From Agapetus fuscipes (lineage: Eukaryota; Arthropoda; Insecta; Trichoptera; Glossosomatidae): DNA of 64,000 bases. Where the stretch lies: positions 9,770,170-9,834,169 of the forward strand of contig OX637361.1 of the NCBI GenBank assembly GCA_951799405.1. The letters run 5' to 3'. Made by a program: the position numbers and the translations under genes. Of this stretch, positions 28,873 to 40,395 are shown one piece after another. Numbering within the stretch: the first letter of the stretch is position 1; every line of letters starts with the position of its first letter. Under the pieces are notes generated by a model. That model had not been told where the DNA came from and ran no database searches. It saw only the letters and a list, made by a program, of their open reading frames with translations.

Positions 28873-30944
28873 ATACATAAAATACACCATCAACTGTTTA
28901 AAAATCAGACAGTACATGAAAAAATCTTTCAAATCAAAAAGTATAAAGTGAAAGAAAATTTCAAATTTAAAAGCCTTAGGAGCTAAGCATTGCAGGTGCT
29001 CGCATAACTGCCATTTTTTAATCCTTGCATATTTAATTATTTTATCCAGAATCTATTATTTTTTAAACAAGCTCTCCTTTTAAAAGCATTTAAATCAAGC
29101 TCACAAAATATTATAATTAGCTATTAAAAGTCATAAATTTTGCAGAATCGATTCGCTAAAAAGGACTATCGTTATTTTATAGATTACCTACCTCATTCGA
29201 AAACCTGTGCACGTCGCTGATATGGGTAAATATTTTTAGGCACATATTATACTTTTAAAATTTATGATTTTTCAGAACTGGGTCATTCACCTGGTTTATA
29301 TACTGACACTTTAATTTAAGTATCAAAGTTTACGTTGAAACTTAATCATAGCGTTTAATAAGAAATGTATAAGAACTAAAACGCTTACCAAAAGCGCTGT
29401 ATTATTTTCCATACACTTTTTGGTACAACTCTATTGTTGAGTTTACAGGTGATGATGTATTCTTTCCTACTGATGCCAATAAATCACTAACACACACATA
29501 GGTGACACTTTGATTGTGTAGGTGATAGTACATTTATAGAATACATAATTTAGGCTAGTTGAAATTCCGTTCGTAACTTTGCGGTGAATAATAGTTTTGC
29601 CAAAACGGATTGTTTTTATTCGTAGGTGAGCGTAGGAATCTGTTACCTAATTTGCGAAAATAGATAACTCATTCACTATCTAACTTTTAACAGTAATTCA
29701 TTGCAATGTGTAGTATTTCAAAGTATTTTATGTTATTTAATTTTGTTTTATTTTTTAAATATGTATAAATACAATCTAAGTTGCATAATATTGTGTTCCC
29801 AAATCTGGGGTGCGATAAGTGAAAAAAGTATCAAATTGAGAAAATAAAGTTTAGAGTTTAATTTAAACAAACTAGGATTCCATATGATATACCTCTCATT
29901 TTAATATTGAAACCTCTTTGAGTTATGGCAGTTTATGAACACTTGCGTTTTCAAAACAACAATTACTCAATGGCATATATAACTCAAAATAATCTTTACA
30001 TCTAGTTTTACAATTTAAGCTCGGCAATCTGTGATTTGGGGAATGAGAGAAGTTAAAGAAGACAGCGGAAAAACTGCTGTAGGTCCCGAATTGATAACGT
30101 TGGTAAGAAGTCACTCTAGTTGTGTAGTTTAGTTGCATTTTTTCGCTTTGATGACCTTGAAGTAATGAGAAAAATAAGATGACAGTACCATCTGCATATA
30201 ATAAGAAAAATTATGTGAAGGACAGTCTTGGGAGGCTTATTTCCATAATTGGATTCAATTTGCCATTTAATGATAAATGAATTTTAATGGCTCAAATGAG
30301 TAGATACAACTTAGGTATCCAATGAGTCTTTGACACCCTTGTGGTAAATTTTCCTGAATAATAAGTAATAAATTTACACTTAGAAAAAAAATCTAGTTCG
30401 GGATTTTTTTAAAAATATATTGCAATAGGGTACTCTTTATGTTAAAATTATTCTACCCTTATTGAAAAAAAACAGTAAACTTTACAAATATTAACAGAAA
30501 AAAAAACAGTTTATTTATTGTTACCAACTACCGTATTTATCTTAATTTTATTAACAAGCCTGAAAATTTTGAACTTCAAATACTTCTGATAAGTATATTC
30601 AGAATAATTACAAAGCACCATATTTCCACTGTAATATAATCAAAATTAAGCATGAAATAACAAAAACTACACGAATTTCGTACTATGTAAATTATTCAAC
30701 CTTTCAAAACATACCCACAGTAAAAAAAAATTGTAAAAATATTTTTTCAAAATAATAAAAAAAAAAACTCACCATGAACTTCAAAACATCCCCTCCCATC
30801 TTTAAAGATGGGCTTCAGCTACTAAAATCCACTTTATTTTATTGTTCTTTAATCATCAACACAGTAAAAAAAAAACAACACAATTTTTTTTTTAAATCTA
30901 CACAATTTTTTTGTTCTGTTCACTTTTAAGGGTAAATTGTTGCG
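28873..30944. other. Two-kilobase stretch with nothing recognised
   Basis: Apparently unique AT-rich DNA with poly-A/T tracts near 30400-30900. It contains no member of the repeat families seen elsewhere apart from a tiny AATCTAAGTTGCA word at 29773. Its frames are at most about 75 codons and look random. Confidence 0.5.
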
Positions 30945-31160
30945 CGTATTTTTTTTTTCAGCGATGTAATGAATATTTTTTGCCACTCGCGACAGTCCAC
31001 CCATGCACAGGCTTTCGCTGGTTCGTCCTCACTGGGTATCGGCCGGACCGCAAGATGTTCTTATATCGCTTCTGCAGTATTATCAACAAATAACGCATGC
31101 GACCAAAGGTGAAGAGGTAACGCTGATCTTTCTGCGACAGGGAGGCGCAACATTTTTTCA
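30945..31160 (-). other. GC-richer segment ending in oligo-A, unidentified
   Basis: On minus: GCGCCTCCCTGTCGCAGAAA, then CTCTTCACCTTTGGTCGCAT, then ATATTCATTACATCGCTG followed by ten A (30950-30959 as T on plus). The abrupt composition change and the A tract on one side look like a 5'-truncated retroinsertion or processed transcript end. The 79-codon minus frame through it is not recognised. Confidence 0.35.
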
Positions 31161-31307
31161 AAAAAATAATTGAACAGATCAAAAAACACTTACACACATG
31201 GAGGTATATTCAATATATCGATGCTTACACATACAATCGTAGTTGGTTGCGCAGGAAGAAGTGCATTTAATAGACATTATTGTACGAAATTACAAAATTT
31301 TCGGAAT

Positions 31308-31440
31308 GGATAGACCAAACATGTGAGATTGCGAAAGAATGGAACGTGCAAAGTGAGAATAAGAGAGTATATTATGAAGAAAGAGAGTATATATTGAAAA
31401 GACGAATGAGAGATACAAGGACAGAAAAAAATGGAGGCAC
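31308..31440 (+). pseudogene. LINE ORF2 C-terminal remnant, group I
   Basis: WIDQTCEIAKEWNVQSENKR, then a diverged stretch with EEREYILKRRMRD and TEKNGGT. Matches WSDQIEEIVKEWDIQSERKR at 15190-15438 and WMDQISEIANEWNIQSDNKR at 7670-7891. It is the shortest and most decayed of the three. Confidence 0.7.
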
Positions 31441-31498
31441 ATCTGAATTTGAACAAAAAATTGTATTCTCCTGCCTGCGAGATTTTGTAAAGTTTTGA

Positions 31499-32514
31499 AT
31501 TTCCGTGGTTACAAGTCTATGGCAAATTCATAACATCCTAGTGCCGCTCATTCTTCAGAAATTTAATAAAGATTTCCCAGTAGAAATTTATAATTGTAAG
31601 TACTTAAATATGAAAAAAAAAAACTTTGTTGAACTGCTTTTTACAATGGTAAACTCCATTGTTGTACATTCTCTTTCATCAACCTTGCATTTCTTTTCAA
31701 TGTCCTACAATAATTTTACTCCTGTTTTCATTTTCCACTGAATGCAACTTACTTCCCTTAGTAGTACTTGGAACTTTTAATATCACAAAAATGACAATGA
31801 GAAGTTACGTTCAAGAAATTTTAAGAACAGCTGGATTTTTTCTTAATGCACTCAAGTTCTTTTACAAAACAAATTCATATTCCCTCAGGAATGAGCGACA
31901 AATAAAAAGTGTTCCCGAAATGCCACCATTTTACTTTGACATTTATATTTATGTATGTATAGATACAGAACAATCCTTAAAAATACTTTGTTAACAGAAA
32001 TTCTTAATATTATTATAGACTCTTAAGGGCCTTAATTTTTAAACAAAACCTTTTCGTGATCAACTGTTTCCGAGCAATGTCGAAGGTGAGTTTTAATACA
32101 ATATGGTATGTTATATGATCCGGTCGTCTCATTCACTCTTTGGAGATCGGAGTGTTAGCATCTCTCAACGTCTGGCCACATTATAATATCATTATGTAAG
32201 CCTTCTGCATGCGTCATCCGTGAATTTTAAGCATTTTTATCGTACCACGACTCTTGGGCCTGTAAAGCCTTCGGGTACGTAGAGTATAAAACATTTCGTG
32301 AATTCTCCTCCGTAAACAGAAAAATGTATGAAATATAAAACAGCACTCCTTATGAGTAATTAAGTTTTAATACATTATTTACGTAATCGAAGAGAATCCA
32401 CGCAATTTTTTATACTTGGAGTGAAGATGAAAAAACAAAGTCTTCCATATAAGGGAAAGATTGCATGCAAAAAAAATGAATTTGCTTATGTAATTAAATA
32501 CATTGTTCAATTGA
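31499..32514. other. No feature recognised
   Basis: AT-rich unique sequence. Two overlapping plus frames of 78 and 111 codons (31505-31994) show no recognisable motif. Confidence 0.45.
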
Positions 32515-32516
32515 CC

Positions 32517-32635
32517 CAGTCCGTAGGCAAGTGATTAACGCTTTCGAGTCGTTATCTGAAGGTAGTGAATTCGATCCCTAGAGGGGCACAAAAAAATATC
32601 ATTTTATTTTCAAGATATGATAAAATATATATTTA
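32517..32635 (+). repeat. SINE-1-like head
   Basis: CAGTCCGTAGGCAAGTGATT (box A) and GTGAATTCGATCCCTAGAGG (box B), followed by GGCACAAAAAAATATCATTT. This is a diverged head of the SINE-1 type. Confidence 0.55.
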
Positions 32636-32639
32636 TTTT

Positions 32640-32775
32640 TTTCATTTCTTCGGCTCATAAGCCTTGAAAGCACAGGGCCTCCCGCACCACAATCCTCCAG
32701 GACTCTCTGTCTTGTGCTGCTTCCCTCCATGGTCCCCTCACTCCCAGAACTTCGGCGTCGGCGATAAATGCTAGG
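32640..32775 (-). pseudogene. LINE ORF2 C-terminus, group III (copy 1)
   Basis: Minus strand reads WREAAQDRESWRIVVREALC and ends near FQGL with a stop. The same region at 56335-56580 reads WRKAAQDRESWRIVLREALS, so the two are copies of one LINE. Only the last ~40 codons survive here. Confidence 0.75.
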
Positions 32776-35282
32776 AGCAATATATTTTTCAATTTATTCA
32801 AATCAAAGTCATTATTTTGTTTTGGGTATTATTATAGGAACTCTTCAAATAAAGGTATATATGTAATTATTTTTGCATGCTTTCATTTTACAGAATACAA
32901 TTCTCTTGAAATTTAATCATCCTGTTAGGAAAGAAATTATAGCTTAAAATAAAAATGAAGGTGAAATAATAGTTGAATGAAGACTTTAATTTCATTCTCC
33001 TTTTGTTTTCTGATTATTTGGTATTTTCATACCTCAAAAATTAAATTAACTTAAAACGCCTACTGACTTGGAGTGGGAAGATATATATTATATTCTATGA
33101 TATTAAACTTTTCTTACCGCCTTCAATGGTACCTACCTACATCTGTAGGTACATAATATTACATATTATACCGTAACTTAAAAAATGGGTTACAATTAAA
33201 ACAATAAAAAATTCGAAATGTGAGACTGGAAACATGGAAAAAACATGAGTTTAGATTGGAGATAAGATTATTTTAATTTTTAATAATATTTCTAATGAAT
33301 AGCATTGCTTGGAAGTTCTGTTCTGCATTGGAATACTTTTAATTTTATGGTCGATATTTTGTATATGGCCTATATTTTGTCTATGATGTACATTTTTTTA
33401 TGTGGTCTTTGTTCTTGTATAATATTTTTTTTGTACACATTTCACACAAGTATTGTTAAAACCTAATAATTGTCTCTAACCTTTGTGACAAAAATCACTT
33501 CAAAACTTATTGCACAAAAGCAACAGATTGTACTAACTTCTTTATTTTTTATTTTTTTTACCTAGCGTCCTAAGCAATCAATAACCAAATATACATGAGT
33601 CCGCCATTTACCTAAAAGCCCGTCCGTGAGAATTTACATTTTTTTTGTCTATGTTATTAATTAAAAAAAAATAATAATACAAAAAAAAAAATGTTTTGGA
33701 AATGAAAATGAAAACCTCAACGAACTTTTGATATAAAAGAATCATGCAAGTAAAAAATCAATTTAATGCTTCACATTCCTCTTGAAAACCTCATCGAAAA
33801 GGATAAATAAAAACTTTTTTTCGTTTTCTTAACATTCCTGCTACTCGTGACAACTCAAAGTATTCAAAATATTTTTTGATAAACGGAGAAAAGGCTCAGC
33901 GTTGGCCAAGAAAAATAATTAAAATTTAATAAGTCAGGTAAATAATGAAGATTATAAATGAATAACGCGAAAAAAGTCATAAAATGTGTCCCTAATGGTA
34001 AAAAAAAGTATAAAAAATCGTCGTGGGCTTAACGTATACAAATCAGGGTTGTGCAGAATCATAAAGTCAACTTTGACTACAAATTAAACGACTAAAGAAC
34101 CTTTGGCGGTAAAAATTGCATGAAGTTTGAATAATGTAAAAATAAATTCGCGAAGAAAATGTTGAAGGGATATTGATTATAATTATTATATATAACTTTA
34201 TGGCTTCTGTATTGAAACTGAAAATTCTTTTTTTTCATTATGTATAGTGTATACATACCAACGTAAAGATGGACTGAGGACTGCAAACTTTTGAAAAATT
34301 TAACGAAAAATTGTAAAAATAGACAGCTTTACGAATAAAGCTCAACCGGTTTTCTTTATATTTCTTTGAAAAGATTACTAAATATGAAGGTATAACCACT
34401 TTTTCCTGAAATCAAATAATATTTAGAAAAAAAAGACTGATTTTTACAGAATGCATGATCAGTTTCATACCAACTTGTTATTTAGAATACATAAAATCAT
34501 TGTCCTCTTTTTTTTATCCTAGAATTGTTTATTAGCAATCTTCATCCATATTTTTCGTCATTTATCCCTATCCAAGGCGATCCCTTAAGTAGACCCTACC
34601 CAAAAACCCGAACAGAGGACTATTTTACTTCTGAAGAATTTCCCTTAGATTTTTTTTTTTTTTTGGTTCATGGGATGCCAATTTGCATTCAATGTGACAG
34701 TTTCCTGTTTCTTTCCAAAAAGACCATTATTGTTAAATAAATTAGTATTTTGAAAATGTGAAAAATATTGTTCGACTCCATTTGGCAACCCTAATTCAAG
34801 GTAGGCGGACAACCTTCCCAGTGCTACCTTAGTCACAAAATCTCACAATGTGCCACTTCAAAAATGATCCTTCCTGCCTTCTCGAAAAAGGTTTTATTCC
34901 CTTGAATGGCGTACCTAGTTTACGACCTTCAGTTCCTGGGGCAGGAAGCCAAGATTTACGCTCGAGATATGCAGCATTTTCGTGTTGGTTTTTGTTCTTT
35001 GCCATTTTTGGAGCAAACGAGATGACATCCTCCGCCAAAATAAAGGTGCACGACACTGAACCTGGAATTCCCACTTAGGTGCAATTTATTTTCGGTGATT
35101 GGACCTGCAGTGATATTTATTTCTGGTGATAGGACATTATTAGGCTGTCCCTTACTTTTTCTTAAAGAATGTTTTGGAATTTGAATGACTCTGAAGGAAA
35201 TTAAAGAAGTGTGTAAGGACAGAAAGAAGGTCGATCTATAAAATTGGCTTAAAATTTTAAATTTTAAAATTAGAATTTGTTT
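32776..35282. other. 2.5-kb stretch with nothing recognised
   Basis: Largely unique AT-rich DNA with poly-A/T tracts (33540-33690, 34655-34668). The less AT-rich part at 34800-35080 is open on both strands (about 76 and 81 codons) but neither product is recognised. Confidence 0.5.
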
Positions 35283-35337
35283 TCTGTTTAGTTTTTTGAT
35301 GTCCACATATATTATTGTTTATTGAAATTAAAATGTA

Positions 35338-35548
35338 ATTCATTAAATAAAACGCAGTTTAAATTCACTTTTATTTTCTTTAACTTTGTCCAACGTTTTC
35401 GCCTAAAAAGGCATCATCAGGACAATGACAAATCAAATTAACAATTCAAAATATTGTCATTGTCCTGATGATGCCTTTTTAGGTGAAAACGTTTGACAAA
35501 GTTAAAAAATATAAAAGTGAATTTAAACTGCGTTTTATTTAATTAATA
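35338..35548. mobile_element. Fold-back element HF-1 with hammerhead-like ribozyme cores
   Basis: Inverted arms of about 85 bp (AAATAAAACGCAGTTTAAAT ... TTTAACTTTGTCC and its reverse complement) around a short loop. Each arm holds a hammerhead-like core near the centre: on minus from 35425 down to 35388, and on plus at 35460-35499. Similar organisation occurs at 43021, 48147 and 48490. Such minimal cores are known from the terminal repeats of Penelope-like elements; no Penelope reverse transcriptase is present here. Confidence 0.8.
35460..35499 (+). ncRNA. Minimalist type I hammerhead ribozyme core
   Basis: Helix I strand TTGTC (35460-35464), C3-A9 core CTGATGA (35465-35471), helix II TGCC-TTTTT-AGGT, core GAA (35485-35487), helix III AACGTT (35488-35493, self-complementary), cleavage base T (35494), helix I strand GACAA (35495-35499) pairing perfectly with TTGTC. 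The palindromic, loop-free helix III implies pairing between two molecules (dimer). An unpaired T at the start of helix II may weaken it. The opposite arm has G instead of H at the cleavage position. Confidence 0.7.
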
Positions 35549-35583
35549 AACAATGGACTTTCACTGTGTAAACCACCAAACCC
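35549..35583 (+). repeat. Fold-back-associated motif after HF-1
   Basis: CAATGGACTTTCACTGTGTA, then ACCACCAAACCCTTAA, directly outside the right arm. Related motifs follow HF-3 and HF-5. Confidence 0.55.
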
Positions 35584-35848
35584 TTAAAAATATTAAAATG
35601 TAATTTATTGTGTATGTTCCTTGACTTATAGGTTGGTATGCTGTAGAAAATTGTTCCCTTTGCCAATGTCACCCCTGTTTCACGGAAGGTCGGTAAGAGT
35701 TGCAGGGCTTATGTTCATTTCAGATTGGGTTTTTATATTGTAGGTCCACATGCGGCATGTGTTAGCGCGAAATTATGCGTGTCTGCTTGTGGAAATGCAT
35801 TTAATAAGAAACTCAAATGAAATATATATCTTTGCAACCTAGATTTAG
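35565..35848 (+). repeat. Family A repeat with extended left end
   Basis: The left extension AAAATGTAATTTATTGTGTA, then TGTTCCTTGACTTATAGG. The next 16 bases (AGGCTGACCACCCATA block) are deleted. The rest is intact to CTTTGCAACCTAGATTTAGA. Confidence 0.85.
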
Positions 35849-35849
35849 A

Positions 35850-36734
35850 TGTTTTGAAGCGCAAACACTCTAATTTTGTTCATAAACCGCTTAAAAACCA
35901 ACTATGTTAATCACAAAAAAAAAAAAATCAGTTAATGGCTTTTCTTTTGGCGGTGGATGAGTCATGAGTTTGCTGGGTGTGAATAGCATTCTTACGCCTT
36001 TTTCACATAGCCCGAAATCTGTCTGGTTTGTCAATGATTTCGGATGGAATCGCCGAATAAACAATGTGAAAGCTTTCATACATTCTAGAAGACAACCAAT
36101 CCGGCACAAGATAGAATGCGTGTTGTGTATTATTGTATTACAATTTTTATGGAACATTTTTCTAGGTTCTAAAACGTGTCAGCTTGAACTTAGAAGTATG
36201 CATGTACAATGTACATCCATACAAATCGTATGAAAAGAACAGCGCGTTTTTGCTCTATTTCTTATTATAAAGTGTTACATGCTGGTGCTTTCAATGATAT
36301 ATATTTTTTTTAATAACCATAGCAAAATTTCAGACTGAAAATTAATCTTACTATCCATTAGTTATTTTTTTCCACTTTTGTTAGCCTTCATGCACTTACC
36401 GTAGTTATTATCTTAAGATAGATAGAAGATAGAAGAGATAGAAGATAGTATCTTAAGATAATTCAACTACGGAAATTTATGATTCAATGTGTGAGACATT
36501 TTATACGTAGAAAAATACAATGATATTTAAAAAAAAAATAAGGGGCAGGCTATTGGAAATACATTGACTTTGTCGACGTATTCAATCAATTTAATTAACC
36601 GATAAAGTCGCTGCCTTCCGATAAAAAAATATTGAAAAACCGGTTGAAAGATTTGTACAAAACAAGCGTTCATTTTTATACCATAATATTTAAATGAGTA
36701 AGTACTATAAAGCCAACAATCTTAAAATAAAGTC
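35850..36734. other. No dispersed repeat; small inverted AGATA cluster
   Basis: At 36399-36472 CCGTAGTTATTATCTTAAGA and TATCTTAAGATAATTCAACT + ACGG form an inverted pair around a GATAGAAGATAGAAGA microsatellite. Otherwise nothing recognised. Confidence 0.45.
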
Positions 36735-36890
36735 AGTTACGAACAGTGAGCAAAAGCGAAGACAACGAAAACAACCATGTCGCTTTGATAACTCACCTTG
36801 AAAGTGCTTTCTGCTCGTGAAACCGAATGTTGGTAGATAAAAAAGCTGCAAGTTATCCATGGTCTAATCCGGAAAAAACTGAATTCAGTA
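36735..36890 (+). repeat. Dispersed repeat D (copy 1)
   Basis: Shares with 49955-50110, in order: CACCATGTCGC-type sequence, GCTTTCTGCTCGTG, AAAAAAGCTGCAA and ATGGTCTAATC. About 160 bp, non-coding, class unknown. Confidence 0.65.
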
Positions 36891-36899
36891 GGGTTTGTT

Positions 36900-37345
36900 G
36901 AAATTTTTATTAAGGGATTTGTTGATATTTCTTTGGAATTTTAAAAAGTTTTCCATTTCCATTTTTTGAATATAAAATATTTTTTCCCGCAAAACGGAAA
37001 CGTAAAATAATAGAATTATTGTGAAGCGAAGACGTTGTTTTTAAGAGTCCCACGCATTTAGCAAATTCCACAAGTTTGTTTGACTAAATAATGAATTTTT
37101 AGAAGAAAATGTCACTACAAAGGGGGTACGAAAAAAATGAATAAAAACCACTTTTATGAATTCTAAGATACTAAAAAAATTCAACGAAAAAAGAAAAACC
37201 CTAAAATTAATCAAGAAGTCAAATAGAGCGTCAAAATTAAATTGAGTTATTATTTGACAAATTTTTGTTATGGAGGTCTCAAAAAAATAACTATGCTTTT
37301 TAACTTGGAAATGTTAGTTTCCAGTGTTGAAAATAACCATTTCTA
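36900..37345. other. No feature recognised
   Basis: AT-rich unique sequence. Confidence 0.4.
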
Positions 37346-37587
37346 ATATCTAATCTAATCTAAGTTGCAAAGATATGTTACATTGAAGATTCACATTACA
37401 CGCATTTTCACAAGCACACACGTACAAGATCGCGCTTGCACATGCCGCACGTGAACCTACAACATAAAAACGAAATTTCAAATGGACATATTATACCCTG
37501 CAACTCTGGCCGTCCTTCCCTGAAACAGGGGTGACATTGGCAAAGTTAACAATTTTTACAGCATGGGTGGTCAGGCGCATACCAGCA
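37346..37587 (-). repeat. Family A repeat
   Basis: Antisense, starting TAATCTAATCTAAGTTGCAA. The central palindrome is CACATGCCGCACGTG. Ends GGTCAGGCGCATACCAGC. Confidence 0.85.
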
Positions 37588-37597
37588 TAATACTTAT

Positions 37598-37690
37598 CTA
37601 AGATAACTGTCCGTTGTCTAGTTGTTAACCTTTCTAAATGGTAATCGAAAGGTTTTGGGTTCGATTTCCGAAATAGCACAGAACAATTGT
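37598..37690 (+). repeat. SINE-1-like head
   Basis: CTGTCCGTTGTCTAGTTGTT (box A) and GGTTTTGGGTTCGATTTCCG (box B). Only the tRNA-like part is clear; another head of the same type starts 50 bp later. Confidence 0.6.
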
Positions 37691-37742
37691 GTCCCTTTAT
37701 GACAACACCCATAAATAACCTCTTTTTTTCTAATTATAATTT

Positions 37743-38040
37743 ATGACCGGTCGTGGTCAAGTGGTTAAACACAGCGAAAAGTCATGAGTTCTACTCCCAG
37801 TGGAGAACAAAAAAATGTTTAAACTTTCTAAAATTCTCATCGCTGAGCTAAAAAAAGTCGTTGCCTATTTTTTTGGTACACTCAAGACCGGCTGCAAAAA
37901 GTTCAGGCCTGCCTTACTGCGATTGGGTTTTCATTTGAGAATTTGTGCTATCAACAGCAACGACTAAGCTTGAATAGGTCTCTTGAGGTGTGATTCACAC
38001 AAAAAACTCACTCAGCAAATTAAACATCCTATTGTGATTT
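37743..38040 (+). repeat. SINE-1, diverged full-length
   Basis: GACCGGTCGTGGTCAAGTGG (box A), ATGAGTTCTACTCCCAGTGG (box B), body, TTGAGAATTTGTGCTATCAA, and the 3' end GGTCTCTTGAGGTGTGATTC, then AAATTAAACATCCTATTGTG. Confidence 0.75.
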
Positions 38041-38049
38041 TTAATTAAA

Positions 38050-38405
38050 ATAAAATAAGCACCTGCTTGTCCAGGAACCGGGGAAGCCCCGCTCTTGATG
38101 ACGTCAGTAAATATCGTAATAATTGTGTCTAAATTAGTTTTGAGAACCTAGGTCACTTGTTTCATAAGGAGTAATGTTTACCAGTGAGCTAATGACCACT
38201 CTCAGGGCCGTCTCGGTGGTCAAAAACCGCGAATTAAAATAGATCTGTGAATTGTAAATTTGATCATTGTTTATTGTAGGATCAGGGACTTGAAATCTAC
38301 GAACCATACTCCATTTAGGATCTAAGTATTTTTTTTACAAAAAAAAAATCATATTCGATTTTTTTATAGTTCGTTTAATGAAAGTAGACTTATTGAAAGA
38401 GAGTC
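38050..38405. other. No feature recognised
   Basis: Unique sequence between a SINE-1 and an hAT MITE. Confidence 0.4.
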
Positions 38406-38413
38406 TTTTAGAG

Positions 38414-38540
38414 CAACGGTTTCCAAACATTATGCTACCATGCCTCACTAAAAAAATCTTTTTTTTTCGCGTCCCCCTCCCTACAATTTTTGGAAAATTG
38501 AAGATCTTTACCAGCGCGCCCCCCAGTTTGGAAACCGCTG
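38414..38540. mobile_element. hAT-type MITE, 127 bp, with 8-bp target duplication
   Basis: TIRs CAACGGTTTCCAAAC and GTTTGGAAACCGCTG. The identical octamer TTTTAGAG lies on both sides (38406-38413 and 38541-38548). An 8-bp duplication with short CA.../...TG TIRs of the GGTTTCCAAAC type identifies a non-autonomous hAT element. The intact duplication indicates a fairly recent insertion. Confidence 0.9.
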
Positions 38541-38765
38541 TTTTAGAGTAACAGAATAAAATTAAATATAAAAAATGTAACGTTGGTCAGTTTTCTCGGG
38601 AAAAGGCAAATAATTTTTTGTCATAGGTTGCTAAGAACCATAGTCTTATAGAAGTGTGACTTTTTCCCTCCGAGAAAACTATTCTTAATTCTAATTTGTG
38701 CTGAATTCAATGCAGAATATTAGTAAATGAAACTTAATTTTCATTTTTTTCGTTGGTGCATTAGC

Positions 38766-39020
38766 TCGACCGGTCTATAGTCTAGTAGTTAACGCTAAGG
38801 CATCATAAAAACAAGGTCGTGAGTTCAATCTCCAGCAGAGTACAAACAAAAGTTCATATTTCTCTTCGTTTGCTTAAAGAATTCGTCATAAAATTGTTCG
38901 CCAAAAATACATCCTCGGTCTTGGTTGTGTAATTAACGCTTTTAAAAGCGAGGTCCAAGCTCACAAAGGGCTCCGAAGGTTTGATTCACACAAAAAACGC
39001 TCACCAAATAAATCATTATG
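38766..39020 (+). repeat. SINE-1, diverged
   Basis: TCGACCGGTCTATAGTCTAG (box A), GTGAGTTCAATCTCCAGCAG (box B), then the 3' end AGGGCTCCGAAGGTTTGATT and AAACGCTCACCAAATAAATC. Confidence 0.75.
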
Positions 39021-39163
39021 ATATATATATTTATTTATACATTCATGACTAGTCACAGGTCACGTATTGCACATCCCACGTTTTTTTGTTCATTATGAAA
39101 ACTGTATAAATTGATAGATGATTCTACATTATTTTGAAAGATGATTTTGATGAAGATATTCCT

Positions 39164-39412
39164 TGACTTATAGGTTGGTATGAGGCTGACCACCCATTCT
39201 GTAAAAATGGTTCACTTTGCCAAAGTCACCCATGTTTCATGGAATGTCGGCAAGAGTTGCAGGGCTTATGTTCATTTGAGGTTTGTTTTTTATTTGTAAG
39301 TACCTACACAATCAGCATTTGTAAGCGCGAACTACACGTGTTTGTTTGTGGGCATACATCTGAGAGCTTTGAATGAATGTATCCTTGCAACTTAGATTAT
39401 AGATTATAGATT
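39164..39412 (+). repeat. Family A repeat (AATCAGCATTTG subtype)
   Basis: Intact from CCTTGACTTATAGGTTGGTA to CTTAGATTATAGATTATAG. Near identical to 53546 and 25613 over most of its length. Confidence 0.9.
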
Positions 39413-39414
39413 CC

Positions 39415-39975
39415 ATAAATAAATATTTTTAAAAACCTTTTCCCCTCAGTTTAATAACCCTGCATTTTTTTGTTGTGTTGATTTTATAATTCTCAGGTAA
39501 ACTCAGTGGGTTGTTTGTGAGGTGAAACCAATTACGAGATGTTCCCAGTCAAATAATAATGGTAAAACACCGGAGCAAATCCGATAGAAATCTCACAAGC
39601 AAAAGGTTACGAATCGCTGGCTTCCTGTCAGAGCCATTCACGAAGAAGATCAAATCATTACGGCGAAGGCTGAGTAGACCATATTTAATTTTTAATAAAA
39701 GCGAGACAATTTCATGGATCTGTTTTTTAAAGTTCAAGAGAAAATCTTCTTTTATATAATGTAAAGTAAATGTGTAGTAAATATTATTTGTAATTTGAGA
39801 TTTTAATGATAGACCAAGCTGTATAAAATGAAAGACAGCAATCTATGATGATTAGGAATTCGAAATAAATTTACGTAAGCAATTTTTTTTGCTGTGTTTC
39901 CATTTATCAATCATATTTTCAATAGAACCTAAATTGCCGCTTTTGAAGAATGTAAATTGATTGAAACTCATATTA
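39415..39975. other. No feature recognised
   Basis: A basic 66-codon frame on plus (39559-39759) and its antisense are open, but neither is recognised. Confidence 0.4.
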
Positions 39976-39977
39976 TT

Positions 39978-40130
39978 CTGGTCGATAACTCAATTTGTAG
40001 AATAATTGTGTTTAAAGCCAGATGGCGAAGGTTCGATACCCATCAAGGGTTACAGAAATGATTACCCGTTTTTGGTAATTATTTAAAAAACTAAAAATCA
40101 TACTACCGGCAAGGTTTACAAATCACACAG
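39978..40130 (+). repeat. SINE-2 5' portion
   Basis: TGGTCGATAACTCAATTTGT (box A) and AGGTTCGATACCCATCAAGG (box B), then ACTACCGGCAAGGTTTACAA. Truncated after about 150 bp. Confidence 0.7.
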
Positions 40131-40307
40131 TAAGCTATAAACTTAGATAATACTTACCTTTGTTAGATATTCAAGGCTAACTTTGATTAAATTGATTCAA
40201 ATTGTTTTGAAGAGATTTTATTGTACTTATTACTTTCTTAATAGTTGTCTTAAAATGATGAAATTATAGTGAAAATAAATAATTAAAAATACATAGCAAT
40301 TTCACAA

Positions 40308-40395
40308 TCATCACGCTGAAGAAACCCATCGCAGACATGGTCGAAACGGAAACTCCAGCTCCGATAAACAACAGCAACAGATCCCAGAAAGAAAC
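40308..40395. repeat. Short dispersed repeat E (copy 2)
   Basis: GAAACGGAAACTCCAGCTCC and GCAACAGATCCCAGAAAG, the counterpart of 12548-12612. Confidence 0.5.

Noticed and set aside
34829..35078. Overlapping 81- and 76-codon frames in less AT-rich sequence
   Set aside because: No recognisable motif and no splice or promoter context that I could support.
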